This document shows, in pieces, positions 42,292 through 53,175 of a DNA stretch of 64,000 nt (the first letter of the stretch is position 1; each line of letters opens with the position of its first letter). A program made the translations under genes and the position numbers. The stretch comes from Steinernema hermaphroditum (taxonomy: Eukaryota > Nematoda > Chromadorea > Rhabditida > Steinernematidae), in the NCBI GenBank assembly GCA_030435675.1, contig CM059622.1, positions 15,624,001 through 15,688,000 on the forward strand, written 5' to 3'. The notes under the pieces are model-generated. The model was not told where the DNA came from. It searched no databases and saw only the letters and a list, made by a program, of their open reading frames with translations.

Positions 42292-44200
42292 ATAAATAAC
42301 TAACGAAGCCTAAGGCAGTGTAAACGCCCTTACGATACAGAGATCAGTACGAAAAAGGATGAAAAGGACGGAGCGAGTGGTGAGTTCTGTAATATCGAGT
42401 CCACGAGCAATAGAAAACCGGCCGGGCATTGCATGGCCTTCGGTCCTTAAAATTGGTCGAAGCGTGTAATATCATAGAAATACCAACATTCTCAATATAG
42501 AATTTTTGAATTTAAGAAACTTCGTCCAGACAGAATTACGTTTAAAAGGTGGGTCATTTCCACAGCGATGGTTTTATCATGTGTTCATTTTTTTATTAAT
42601 GCTATGCCAACCCTTATCATTGCTATCGCTCATGGTGCACGTTGTAATGCGGCGTTCACCAAAAATTTACTATCAATGCACAAAACATGTTCTGCACGTC
42701 CGCAATTCGTCACTTGATCGATGAGCTTACAACAGAGTATCCCCTGTGCACTCCCGTGAGATCAAGTGCGTCACCGCACGACATTCCCTTTTCATGAAAA
42801 TCTACTTTTTGACCGCCCAACCTAAGTTTAGCATCGAAAATATGAGCTGATCGCTGATTGCCTTTCCCTATTTCTGCGGTGATTTGTACATCACAGAGAA
42901 GAAACAGTGAAACACTCGACGAGAGCAAATATTTACATTAATTACTAAATCATCGATACTCGTGATGCCTTTCATAAGGTACTGAATGGTCTTTTTTTGG
43001 AGACAACAAATGGTGAGGCATTCTTAGAATCTTGGATCAGGTTTTTCAGGATAGCAAGAGCCTCTAAAGGCGCCAGAGGCTATATGTGTATATAGTCATT
43101 TCTCTGTTTATGCGATCTTGTGTGGCCCAACCATCGGCTCCGTTTCTTATGTATTTCCTTTGTTTTGAATCCAGCTCCAACTGACAGAAAAAAGGTCAGT
43201 TAAATCGAGCCATTCTATGCATCGAGTCACGCCATTTTTGATTTTTATGCTAAAATAAGAGACGCAAAGTTCGAAAATTCGATTTGGAACTAGCCTATTT
43301 TAGCGGACATCCACGATTCCACCTCCGATAAACTAAGCAGCTATCTATAAGCTAGTGTTAACACGCTATTTATTGTTCTTCACGCTGCCTGAATCTCAAA
43401 AAATGTGTGTCTGGTGATCATCACGACCTCCGGTAGATGTACTCTGATGAGTTACACATCTACTGGAAATATGCAAAATAGGAGTGAACAAGCTATCTTC
43501 TGGTGTCGTGAAAAATATCCGCTTTTCCAGTACATTTCCTCAAATATTGAGCAAACAAATCCGTGTACTCCGTTTCCTGTTTTTCGAGAAAGTGATCCTG
43601 GTGGCTCTTATCAAAATGGGTCATAAAATTGTGTTTACGTGTAGAATTTTGTTGCGCGTAGTCTTTTGGTCTTTTGCAGATGTGTTTACACTAGGGATTA
43701 GTGCAATCGTCAGCTTGACGAAACATTCGAATATATTAGCAGATGAAAATAAAATCAAAAACTTGGAGCCGAGTGAAAAACTACATAGCTTTGTGCGTTC
43801 AATCATGCAACGTCAAGCAAGACACTTGGTTTTCATGGATCGTTGAAAGAAGACGTTCTTCCCCTTCTGTTACCAACTCTAGTGGCATTAGGGACAGTAA
43901 ATCAATGCAAACGTCATCAATCATGTGTTTCAATTCGTCGCTCGATTTGTAAACTAAACAGAGCTAATCGGAAGACCTTTCTGACTCACCTTATTATGAA
44001 AGTAGCGAATCGCGATCGATAAGAACCTTCAAGTCATCGGAACGCTACCATCAGTTATAAAGACGATTATGACATATCCAGAAGCCTGTTATCATGCAAA
44101 CGATACTTTGTAATACATCACTGTGATGATGGTACATAGCTGGCATGACATAAACTCAGACCAGTGTAACATAGCAAAGATGGCACCACCAGAATAACAT
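42292..44200. other. Intergenic, no gene seen
   Basis: Short ORFs only; the longest (43484-43846, 120 codons) has no motif. The U1 3' box should lie within the first 30 bp, but I cannot point to it with confidence. Confidence 0.4.
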
Positions 44201-44284
44201 GTCATTCTGGCCGAGTGGTCTAAGGCGCTGCGTTCAGGTCGCAGTCCTCTTCGGAGGGCGCAGGTTCGAATCCTGCGGATGACA
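44201..44284 (+). tRNA. tRNA-Leu(CAG): tRNA-Leu (CAG)
   Basis: 84-nt class II tRNA. Acceptor GTCATTC pairs with GGATGAC and the discriminator is A. The A box is TGGCCGAGTGGTC, anticodon stem CTGCG/CGCAG, loop TTCAGGT with anticodon CAG, a variable arm CCTCTTCGGAGG, and B box GGTTCGAATCC. A long T-run terminates it. Confidence 0.96.
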
Positions 44285-46384
44285 GAAATTTTTTTTTTCA
44301 TTTGCAAGAAATTTTTTATGTACTGTAGTTTAGTGATTCACGACTTTATTTCGCGAATCACTGATTTTATGATGTGGCATTGACACGAGCAGTTCTTTGT
44401 ACGAAGCACGCACGAATATACAATGACATAATGATGCACGCTATGTATGGAGGGTATCTAGACTGTCTAACAAACGGTATGTCTGGGTCTCCCCTCAACA
44501 ACCGATTTACCGTATCCTACCCGGGATTGTTCATCGTTAGGTCAGTGTCAGTCACTTAGCTTACAGATGAGTGCTTATCATGCTATGTAGCAAAACCTGA
44601 CAGGATGAACTGGGTTCACTGAATGTTACGGACCAACTTCTCATTACAATTTTCTAATGACGTTTTCTCGATAAACACTTCTCTTAACCGCCGGCACAAT
44701 CAATCAAACGTCCGTTACCAAAGCCTAGATTTTGGTTTATTTTCGTTCAACGATCAAATACTAATTGGAGCAGATCTATGACGGACTGTCTAACAAACAC
44801 GTTCTCTTGTTGGAAAAGTCGTCAATCATGTTGGCTTCCATACGAACAGGCCTATAAAGACGAGGTCGTTCTCTATTATCACACTATCTTATCATAACCT
44901 TTTTTTTCAATGTTCGTCGAATACGGTAGGGCTTTCTTCTTCCTTCCCTTCTTGTTATCAAAAAAATGTGCCGTTTCCATTCTGTGAAGTTATTATTTCG
45001 TGCCATATTCATTTGTTCCAAACGAAATTGTCATCGCTAATTAATCAAAACAACCACTTCAGAAGGAGTTCAGAAAAGGAAAATAATTGTTCTTTCATAA
45101 GAAAACATTGCAAAGTGAATGATGTTGTGTTTTGCGAAAAACGCACTTGCCAGAAATGGCCAGTTCAACTATCATACCAACTGACGCCAATCGACGGCTG
45201 TTGCTATGTCCAATTATTACAGAAGTCGCCCATAGTCCAGAGCGATGAGGCGCTATCATTACGATATGGAAAAATCACAAAAAGTGTTCCTCCTCTCCAG
45301 ATGCTGCTAGCTGCCATTGCTACCAAAAATTAAGAATGAACTGGCTACAGAAATGTGAATTCTGGCCATTGATCCTAATCTAGCCCAAAAATGGCTCGTT
45401 TTCAAGTGAATAGCCTAATAGATTAGTGGAATTCTCATTGTTCCAGGAAACACACACGCTACACAATTTCCATGCTTCTTGTAGTGATCAATTCATCACT
45501 CCTGGAATGTTTTCGTCGTAAAACAACTCACTAGGAAAGAGTCGTTTAAACATGGAACAACGCGTTGATCAAAAAACGAAATATTTTTGGATGTGGTTGA
45601 CATATGACCAACCCGCCTACAGCCCGTTCATGGACGCAGATGTGGACTTTTGACGTCACTGGTTTTAGGTTGGCAGGCGGGGGCGGCAACTGGGTCAACG
45701 GAGCAGGTGGGACCGCAAACCTGTTTCTGGCCTTGTTATTCGAAGCCGGGATTTATCGTGCTCCAGTCATTTGGGGCTAATCACTCCTCTCATGTGTATA
45801 CGTTTTGCTTTTTAGCTACTCCGCCACTTCATTCACGTTGTGTCTTTGTCTGATGTCATCATCTCGCATCAAAACGTGCCTCGCTATCGCTCAAATATGA
45901 AACTGAATCCTTATCACCAAAATTTCGCCTTTTGCCACTCACATCCTATTGCATTCACAACTGGAAATTGATAAGAGTGCATCGAACAGTTCACCAAAGT
46001 AATTTGTGGCGAGCGGTTATGAAATTTTAGGAAATAGAGGCGTTCTCTAGTCAAATCACTTCCTATTCCAACACTTCCAACACTGCGAAAGGGTTGAAAA
46101 ATGGGAGTATTAGTCATTGTGTTGACAACGGCTGTACTTAAGGGGCGATGAGCTTCATTTGTGTGGCCAGTCCGTCTCCTGCTGAGTGTCCTCCACATAT
46201 GGGTAGTCGAATTGAATGGCTATGATGGTAGGTGTCAAAGGTCCTAATATGGCTTAGCTTGCCCGCCAATCGACTTATCAAATACTACCGTCCTGGGACC
46301 ACTTCATTTGGTATTCCTTAGCCTCAATATAAACAGCTAGATACCGATTTCTATGCAGCATTCCTGCTCAACAGAAGAAGAATA

Positions 46385-46564
46385 CTTAGGTGGGTTCCCT
46401 TGTGAATGTTCTCACTTAGAATGACTCTGTAGACTCTCCAAATATTGCTTAAAAGTGCCTGGGATGTTTGTAGTACTTCAATTTGGTTCGTAAGAACTTG
46501 GGGGGCTTCCCTTATGAACGTTCTCACCTGGAATGACTCCATTTTCAGGCTTTTCCAAATATCA
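46385..46564. repeat. Direct repeat of about 65 bp, two copies
   Basis: Copies at about 46385-46447 and 46494-46564 share CTTAGG/CTTGGG, the TTCCCTT-TGAA-GTTCTCAC block, GGAATGACTC and CTCCAAATAT. They read as two degenerate repeats in a minus-strand ORF, but there is no sign of selection. Confidence 0.65.
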
Positions 46565-46974
46565 CATGATCGCAAAGATCGCACATGTTTTCGTGGAATT
46601 CGAAAAGCCATTGAAGTATGAATTATTCGGACCCAAAAACCCAGAATCGTTCCACACGTGTTGAGTGAATATTACCAGAAATCATTATAGGCAGGTAAAG
46701 CTCACTGGAGGATAAATTTAGTTTTGCCGATTTCTGAGAAAATCTGGGCACAACATATGTCAACATGTTGTATATATGGTTACAATAACGCTATTTCGGA
46801 CGGCAACTTTGTTCTAAATAGCCGACTTTCTTGAAGACTCTCTTCGGTGCCCATATACTAGTAATCCGATCCTCTCGGAGCATTAGACGATATTTTGATG
46901 CCAGAATCCTCCAGAAGGCTTTACCTCGACGTGGGACATTTTGGGACCTGTCCACGTTAGTTAATCGGATTTTC

Positions 46975-47220
46975 GTTGTTTTTATTTGCTTCGTCTTATT
47001 TGCTTGTATTACTGCTTATGCAGTAAACTCTTCCAATGCGAATGCATTGCATGTATGCGTATTTCAATCCTATAAAAGCAGTCCCCTCAGAAAACGGAGA
47101 GAATCACAGTTTTACGATATCTCGATTCACGAATCCTCTTAGTTTGTCGCTGTTTTTATTTGCCCCGTCTTATTTGCCTATAATGCTGTTTATTCAGCAA
47201 ACACTTTCAATTCGTATGCT
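46975..47220. repeat. Direct repeat of about 70 bp, two copies, period about 174 bp
   Basis: Copies at about 46975-47045 and 47149-47220 share GTTTTTATTTGC, CGTCTTATTTGC, CTGCTTATGCAGTAAAC-like and the AATGCGAATGC/AATTCGTATGC ends. Diverged, non-coding. Confidence 0.65.
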
Positions 47221-48532
47221 TACATTATCCGTATACTTCCTGCTAACTATTATTTCGCAGCCATTCCATCTTATTGCCTTCTGGAATTTCCAATGCGTTC
47301 TTCTTATGATCACTGAAGCGTATTTTGTTGTCTTCTTCGTTGTAAGTTGGTTACTTCGTTCTTTGCGTTTCTCGCTTCGGAGAGCATTTGAGGGACTTTG
47401 CTCAAGAGTAGCTGATATCAACTGTATACCCGAAAACTGATTCTTAACTATGTTCGTTTGGGTTGCGTATTTGACTCGAATTTGCGGATTTTATGACATT
47501 GTCCATCTACCCGTATTAGAGGTAACGCGTTAGCTCCTTAGCTTGCTTGGCTTAGACATGGTTGGATATTTTGGACAGTGTGCTTGCCCGCCGTGCTGGA
47601 GATCGGGGGTTCATTCACCCATTCACTCGAACAGGCCGAGATGTGATGGTATGCATAGAGGGGATGGGAAGGTGAACCCGCTTGCCCTACATTAAACTGT
47701 CCGCATAATGGAAGGTCAATCACAATCATCCGCGTCAAGACCAATCGCTAATATCCGCGTTTTTGAGCATGCTTGAGCTGTTTTCATTCCTCCACACCCC
47801 AGCTGGATCGGTGAGTATCAGAGTGGTTCCCCTTGTTCCCAGGTCGCTGGTCAAATTTATCTCTTTTCAAGAATGAGTCTTGCTCTTCATTAAAGCAGCT
47901 TCCTAAGAATGTGTTAAAAATTATCTTCAAAGGAACGCACTAATTCAGCTCCTACGAGCGTAGAGTTAGGACAAGCAGGGTAAGAATGTAGGATAAGAAC
48001 GTCCATCACTTGTTGTTTTCATCGGTGTGCATGATTCATGAATGTTTACATTTTCTCACGATTACATTAAACCATATTTATACCATCCTGCTTGTGTACC
48101 ACTATCTTGTTTATGTTCTTTCAAGTCGGATTATTTTTGGCATCTTGTTTCGCTTGTTGCATTTTCATACAAGATGACATGCCGATTCTACGGCTTCTTT
48201 GCATCTCTCTGCGTTTTAGGGTCATATGGTGAGGTTCCCGAAGGCTACACAGGCGGACCTTTACCAGTAATAATGCTTGAAGGCCGATATTTACTTTCAA
48301 TATTCAGCCCAATTCCCATTTTGGAAGCCCCGCCTATAAGGCATATTGGATCTTTGGCCACCTCCCCTTCGCTTCCCTTGAGTGGCCCCACTCACTGATG
48401 TGTTCAAAACAGGACAGCTGGGTAAACAGGGGGTGGGATTTACGACCTTATCTTCGGCGACAAAATCCGCGACCCGCTCGTCATTCCGTGACTCCTCAAC
48501 AACTGATTTTGCCCTAACTCCCATGGTTTCAG

Positions 48533-48742
48533 ATGCCTAACGAGTACTTCTTGTACGTAGTCTTCTACGGCTCCGCGCTGGTCCTCTTCATCCTGCCGGG
48601 CCTCGTGCTGACATTCAAGTTCATCCAAGACTGCAGAAGACATCGCCAGCAGGAGCTCTTCTACGAGCAAATCCATCGAGATAGTCGATCCATCTCGATC
48701 GTCATCGAGCCAGCCAAGAAGGAGCTTTTCGAGACGTTATGA
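48533..48742 (+). CDS. Small single-pass membrane protein, 69 residues
   Basis: No known family recognised. The N-terminus is very short, followed by one transmembrane segment (about residues 6-28, ending FILPGLVLTF), a basic flank (KFIQDCRRHRQQ) and a charged cytoplasmic tail ending in KKELFETL. The ATG directly follows a GGTTTCAG acceptor, so a 5' UTR intron or a spliced leader precedes it. CCTATAAGG at about 48331 could be its TATA box, and an exon ending CAGCTGG|GTAAAC near 48423 its leader. A poly(A) signal AATAAA lies at about 48864. The layout is like the proteins at 39446 and 52966. Confidence 0.6.
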   Translation: MPNEYFLYVVFYGSALVLFILPGLVLTFKFIQDCRRHRQQELFYEQIHRDSRSISIVIEPAKKELFETL

Positions 48743-50653
48743 CTGCCCCCATTTACCCTTTTCTCCTCGTGAGAAGTCCAGGATGTTCCTCAAACGTGTA
48801 CATAGGTGTTAATATGTAGGTGTAAGTATATTTCGCATGCGTGTACATATGTGTGTAGGTTTGAATAAACCTGAAAGATGGAAAGGCGACTTGTAAGGGA
48901 AAACAGGGCACAATATCACTTGGGGCGATGTTTTTATGGCGTTGCAGAAGCACGTTGTTTACGATGTCCTGGTGAAATACTGGGAAATGGTGGATTTTGA
49001 CCAGCTGATAGGAATGAAGTGCAGATGGTGGTGGTGAGACGGTGTTTGTTGTTGATTTATAATTATATGTCTCCGGTGATTCATTCTTGTTAGCCCTATT
49101 GATTGCATCTGAAGACAGGTAGGGAGTCCAGGGAGAATGTAGTAGATGAAGCTATGAAAAGAAGCTATGACCTTGTCGGAACTTATACTAAAAGACACGC
49201 ATAAACCGAGAAGAAAACTCTACCATGTTTCAAAAACACAGATACCTCTATAGTTCAAAGTCCCCTATAAATTTGACATATGTTCATGCTCTACGGCTCA
49301 CAAAATCAGTAAAAATGAAACTCTCGACCGTTCGGCGACGGACTGATCACTAAAGTCTGTCTAGACAGGAAGGCGAAACATCCGTGCAAAGGCCACTCGA
49401 AATTAGGAACGAGAAGATGGCAGCACCGACAAAGAGCCAGGCAACGATGGTTGCTGAAGATCACAAGTTTCTCTTTTTTTTCAACTTTTTCAACGTTCAC
49501 AGTTTCTCAACTGTGAACCCTCAAGATGTGATGATTGACAAAACTGTAAATGAACATTGTATGTACAGCTAGTACTGCGAACTGTGCAATGCTAGTTTTT
49601 TCACCATAAACCTGTACAAAAGTTCATACTATGTCATATCGCCCTACAGGCGTTAAAATCACCGCTTTTCTTGCTATATTTGGCGTTGTTTTCGTCAAGC
49701 AACAGAGCATTGAAAGCGAAGGATGGCATGCACTTCCACTGCCGGAGGATATAAACGGCTATGGACATCGTCCTAAAGTGCATTATTCATTGTGCAAACT
49801 CAGCTCTCTGTGATGCCAGCATGGCGTAACGTTTTTGCCCAATATAGACAAAGATGTATTGTGTCGTAAGATTTTACAGGCAGTGATCGTAATTCAGTGC
49901 ACCATCAGCGCCTCTACGGAAGTCAGAATCTCCGCTGCCCGTTCTGCACACCAAGGCCACATTGTTCAGTGCAGTAGAGTTATGTTTGTGGAGAGCTTAT
50001 TCAATTCTTTTTTTGCATTAGTGTGTACCTTAAACTATCAAAGGCAATAATTATTCTTCGCTATTGTGTGCATTATCTTTTCGTCTGTTTGTTCTATTGT
50101 CGAAAAAGGAAATGTTTGCTTAAAAGCCCTTTGTAAGTAATAAAGTGAGAAATCGTCCAATAAGATATCACTTTTCACTGGTGCACTCCTGGTGAAAACA
50201 GGTGAAGACGACTGTATGCTAACTGAATCACTCAATTATTTATAAATTGCATTCTGAACATGGTCATCATGTGATGATCTATTTATTTAATAATGTCCTT
50301 TTAGCAATCGCTAAACTGTTGGATAGTCTCGGTTTTTAGTAACTTTTGACAGTGTGCACTGTTGCTGTTGAGAGCCTCTGACGAGATACATAGAAGTGAG
50401 TCATCCATAAGCGAAAGAGCTTCTATAGTATAGAAAGAAACGCCGATCATACCCTTCGGCCTTCTGGAAGCCACGGGACATCATTCTAATCAGAGATGTT
50501 ATTCGAGTTTCGAAATTTCGAGCAATTTCTTCGATCTTTCGATCTTGATCCCGAGTCTCGAGACTTGATGAAGTTTCGAGCGAGTAGCATCTCTGATTAT
50601 AATAGCAACGACGATCAAGAAAGGCCGCTCATTCAACTCACTCCTAGCAGAGT

Positions 50654-51115
50654 GAACAAACGATCAGACCGACACAAAAGAAAGATCGTAGATGGGCGGA
50701 TTAGTAGTTGCGTAGATAAGCACGGGTCGATTGAAGGAGGTTTTAATCATTAATTTTTCGGGCCGAATTGAATTTACCTTCTTCTTGGCGAGATGGAAAA
50801 ACTACAGCCTCCAGATGGGCCAGGTCTCAAAGCCAGAGATGCCGACGAGTCCGAAATCGAGTCTGGACTGGTTGATCTGCACTCAAGTCTTGGACTCGGA
50901 CTTGTTTCGATTTCGGACTCGATCGGCATCACTGTCGGCGATGCTCTGAGGACACCAAGATGCAGCTTCCGGAACAAGGACTTCAGGCCTCCTAGGAGAT
51001 CATTGCAACCCAGAATGACCGCTCAATGAACTCATTTCTGAGAGATCGAACGGATGGAACGACCGATACAAAAGAAAGATCGTAGATAAGCAAGAGTCGA
51101 ATGAAAGACCGAAAG
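50654..51115. repeat. Direct repeat flanking a GAGTC-rich core
   Basis: Copies at about 50654-50743 and 51045-51115 share CGACACAAAAGAAAGATCG-like, GTAGAT and GTCGA-TGAA words. Between them is a self-complementary GACTCG/CGAGTC region. This may be one composite element. Confidence 0.6.
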
Positions 51116-51289
51116 AGGTTCCTCTTAGAGGTTCCTCTTACCGTTTTCCGAGATGTAGAACATGTCTTCCATTCATTGTTTCATGTCTCATACATCCCTG
51201 CTGCGTATTCGAAAGCAGCTGCTAACTATTTAATGATCCACAGCTCAAAGTGCGGCTTCTCGCGTGCCGACGCTGTCAATGGAAAACAA

Positions 51290-52410
51290 CGTGGGTGGCC
51301 ACTCTGAATTTTCGATTGCCTCGTTGGTGCGGACGCTCGACGCTCTATTTTTGGACCTAATTAGGGTGTTTTGTTTTTTGGTTTTCTCCCATTGAAAACA
51401 TAATGCTGATGCGCAATCGGCAGACTTCGGCCTCCCTTAGCCAGAAGACCTATTCCCATGATTGATGTGTGTGGTCCGCTATTCATAACATCTTTGGCAA
51501 TCCTTCTTAATGTCTGGCTATAACTGCATCCTTGGCTCCTTGGTGTTCCCGGCCATGGCACTTTCCCTCATTATGTTGCTTTTCTTTTCTGAGTCTTTAA
51601 GCTACCGTACCCTTCAAATGCTTACTGTCCTTTCGCTCAGAAAATGGCCACCCTTTGTTAGTTCTCTGTGGCCCTGGCTTATGTCCAAATTCCATTCAAA
51701 ATTTCGAAAATATCTGGCTGAATTTGGAAACGCCTCAAAGGACATTTTCAAAATCTACGCGGGTGGTCCTTTATCGCCCGCGTAATATCTCGAGCGTTTG
51801 TATAACTTCACTGACTGTAACGGTCAATCAAGTGGGCAGATGAGCCATCGTAACCACCTAGCTACCATTTTTTGTGCCATGCCACTTTTGAGAGCTCATT
51901 GAAAGGACACCAGAACTGGTCTCCTGGATCTCTACGATCTTTTGAACCTCTGCGTGTGGTCTCTCGTGATTCGTTCTGCGGTAGGCCAAGAACGGGTCAT
52001 TTAAACTATACATACGCCAACACTTTCATTCTCTCGAGGTTTGAAAATTGACAAGAGGAACAGCTCGAAAAGGACACTTTGAAAATCGCGGCGTGTGGTC
52101 CCCTAATCGCTTAGAACATCTTAAACGCTTCTTCAACATTGTTCCTTTTGTCGTTTTTTCTCAGATTTCCCCTGACCTTACTCAGCTGAGAACTGCTCCA
52201 TTCCGGACATCTTAGATGCACAAGATACGAATATTTCACTGGCGCATACCAACGTTGATCGATGTGCCTTCTTAAAACACTGCGTGTGGTCGCTCTGGAT
52301 TTATTACCTTTTGATTTTCGCACCAGCGCAGATGTGTATTTTAGGTGAAATGTTCGCTTTTCTTGTTCAAGCTGTTGTATAAGGCTTAGCGTCATTGTTG
52401 GATGTGGTCG
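51290..52410. repeat. Degenerate dispersed motif (G)CGTGTGGTC, about seven occurrences
   Basis: GTGGTC-type cores, several as GCGTGTGGTC, occur at about 51291 (GTGGGTGGCC), 51467, 51757, 51951, 52091, 52281 and 52399 (GATGTGGTC), all on the plus strand. Some are preceded by AAAGGACA-TTT-AAAAT words. Spacing ranges from about 118 to 292 bp, so it is a decayed array at best. Confidence 0.45.
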
Positions 52411-52965
52411 TTAAGGTTTGAAAAGGGGTTTAAGACCTATAAAAGTGCGAAAATTGTGATCTTTTGTTCGATGGATATAATGAGGCCTTTTTTCCGATTT
52501 TTCACATCTTTGAAGCATTAAATAGGTTGATATAAGTATGGTACACTGTGGATGTAAATCCCGATGTTTCCCAGAAGGAAGATGGCTCTGAAAGGTCAGG
52601 ATCGAGATGCCTCTCTGGATCGCATATCCTATTTGCAAACCTCCCATTCGATGTCCATTTTTTGTAATGCGGCCATTATGCTGTGGAAAAAAGCGCTGCT
52701 GCAATGTTTCCTTGTCGTGAACAGCAAAAAATCGATAACTAAAAACATCAAACTTTCGTACTCCCCCACTTATTTGTTTTCCTTATAGTCCAGATCATCT
52801 TCGGTCGACGCCTAAGTGAATTGGATCCTTTTTCTGAAGCCGTAAACAAGTTCCGCGCATAATAAAAAGCCTAAAACCTAATCAGCTAATTAACTCAACT
52901 GCGTCTATTCAAATTCGTTGCGTTGCCCGGTCCCACCACGATCCATCCCGCCATCTCCACATCCA

Positions 52966-53175
52966 ATGCTTTCAGCGATGCCTTCCATTCTCAGCACGGA
53001 GCTCCACAGCGCCACACCGGAGATTCCTTACGGCGCCATCGCCGCCATCGTCGTCGTCATCGTGCTCATCTACGCCGGCCTCAGTCTCTACAAACTGATC
53101 GAAATCTGTCGACGCCGTCTGGCCACCAACGCCGATACGTCTCGTAAAGCCCAGCCGTTCGTCCAGGCAGCATAA
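52966..53175 (+). CDS. Alternative: stand-alone 69-residue membrane protein
   Basis: If the 53144 donor is not used, the reading frame runs to a stop at 53175. This gives a single-pass protein with a Ser/Thr/Pro N-terminus, one transmembrane segment, a CRRRLA basic flank and the tail SRKAQPFVQAA. No poly(A) signal is seen before the OTU exon, which argues against a separate gene, or for a polycistronic or alternative transcript. Confidence 0.35.
   Translation: MLSAMPSILSTELHSATPEIPYGAIAAIVVVIVLIYAGLSLYKLIEICRRRLATNADTSRKAQPFVQAA

Larger units (their letters stand above)
44285..48330. other. Intergenic with old direct repeats
   Basis: No gene is supported; the ORF at 44968-45333 (121 codons) is cysteine-containing but unrecognised. 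Two direct-repeat pairs are listed separately. A tRNA-like B-box region at about 47576-47625 does not fold. Confidence 0.4.
48743..52857. other. Intergenic with inverted and degenerate repeats
   Basis: No gene is supported. A 60-codon ORF at 49631-49813 has a hydrophobic start (ITAFLAIFGVVFV) that could be a signal peptide, but nothing else supports it. Other contents are GAGTC/TTCGAG-type simple sequence at 50490-50600 and 50830-50950, and the repeats listed separately. Confidence 0.4.

Noticed and set aside
44968..45333. 121-codon ORF with several cysteines
   Set aside because: No signal peptide, no regular cysteine spacing and no splice or poly(A) support.
47576..47625. B-box-like GGGGGTTCATTC with upstream GCTTGCCCGCCG
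   Set aside because: No cloverleaf can be drawn and there is no terminator T-run.
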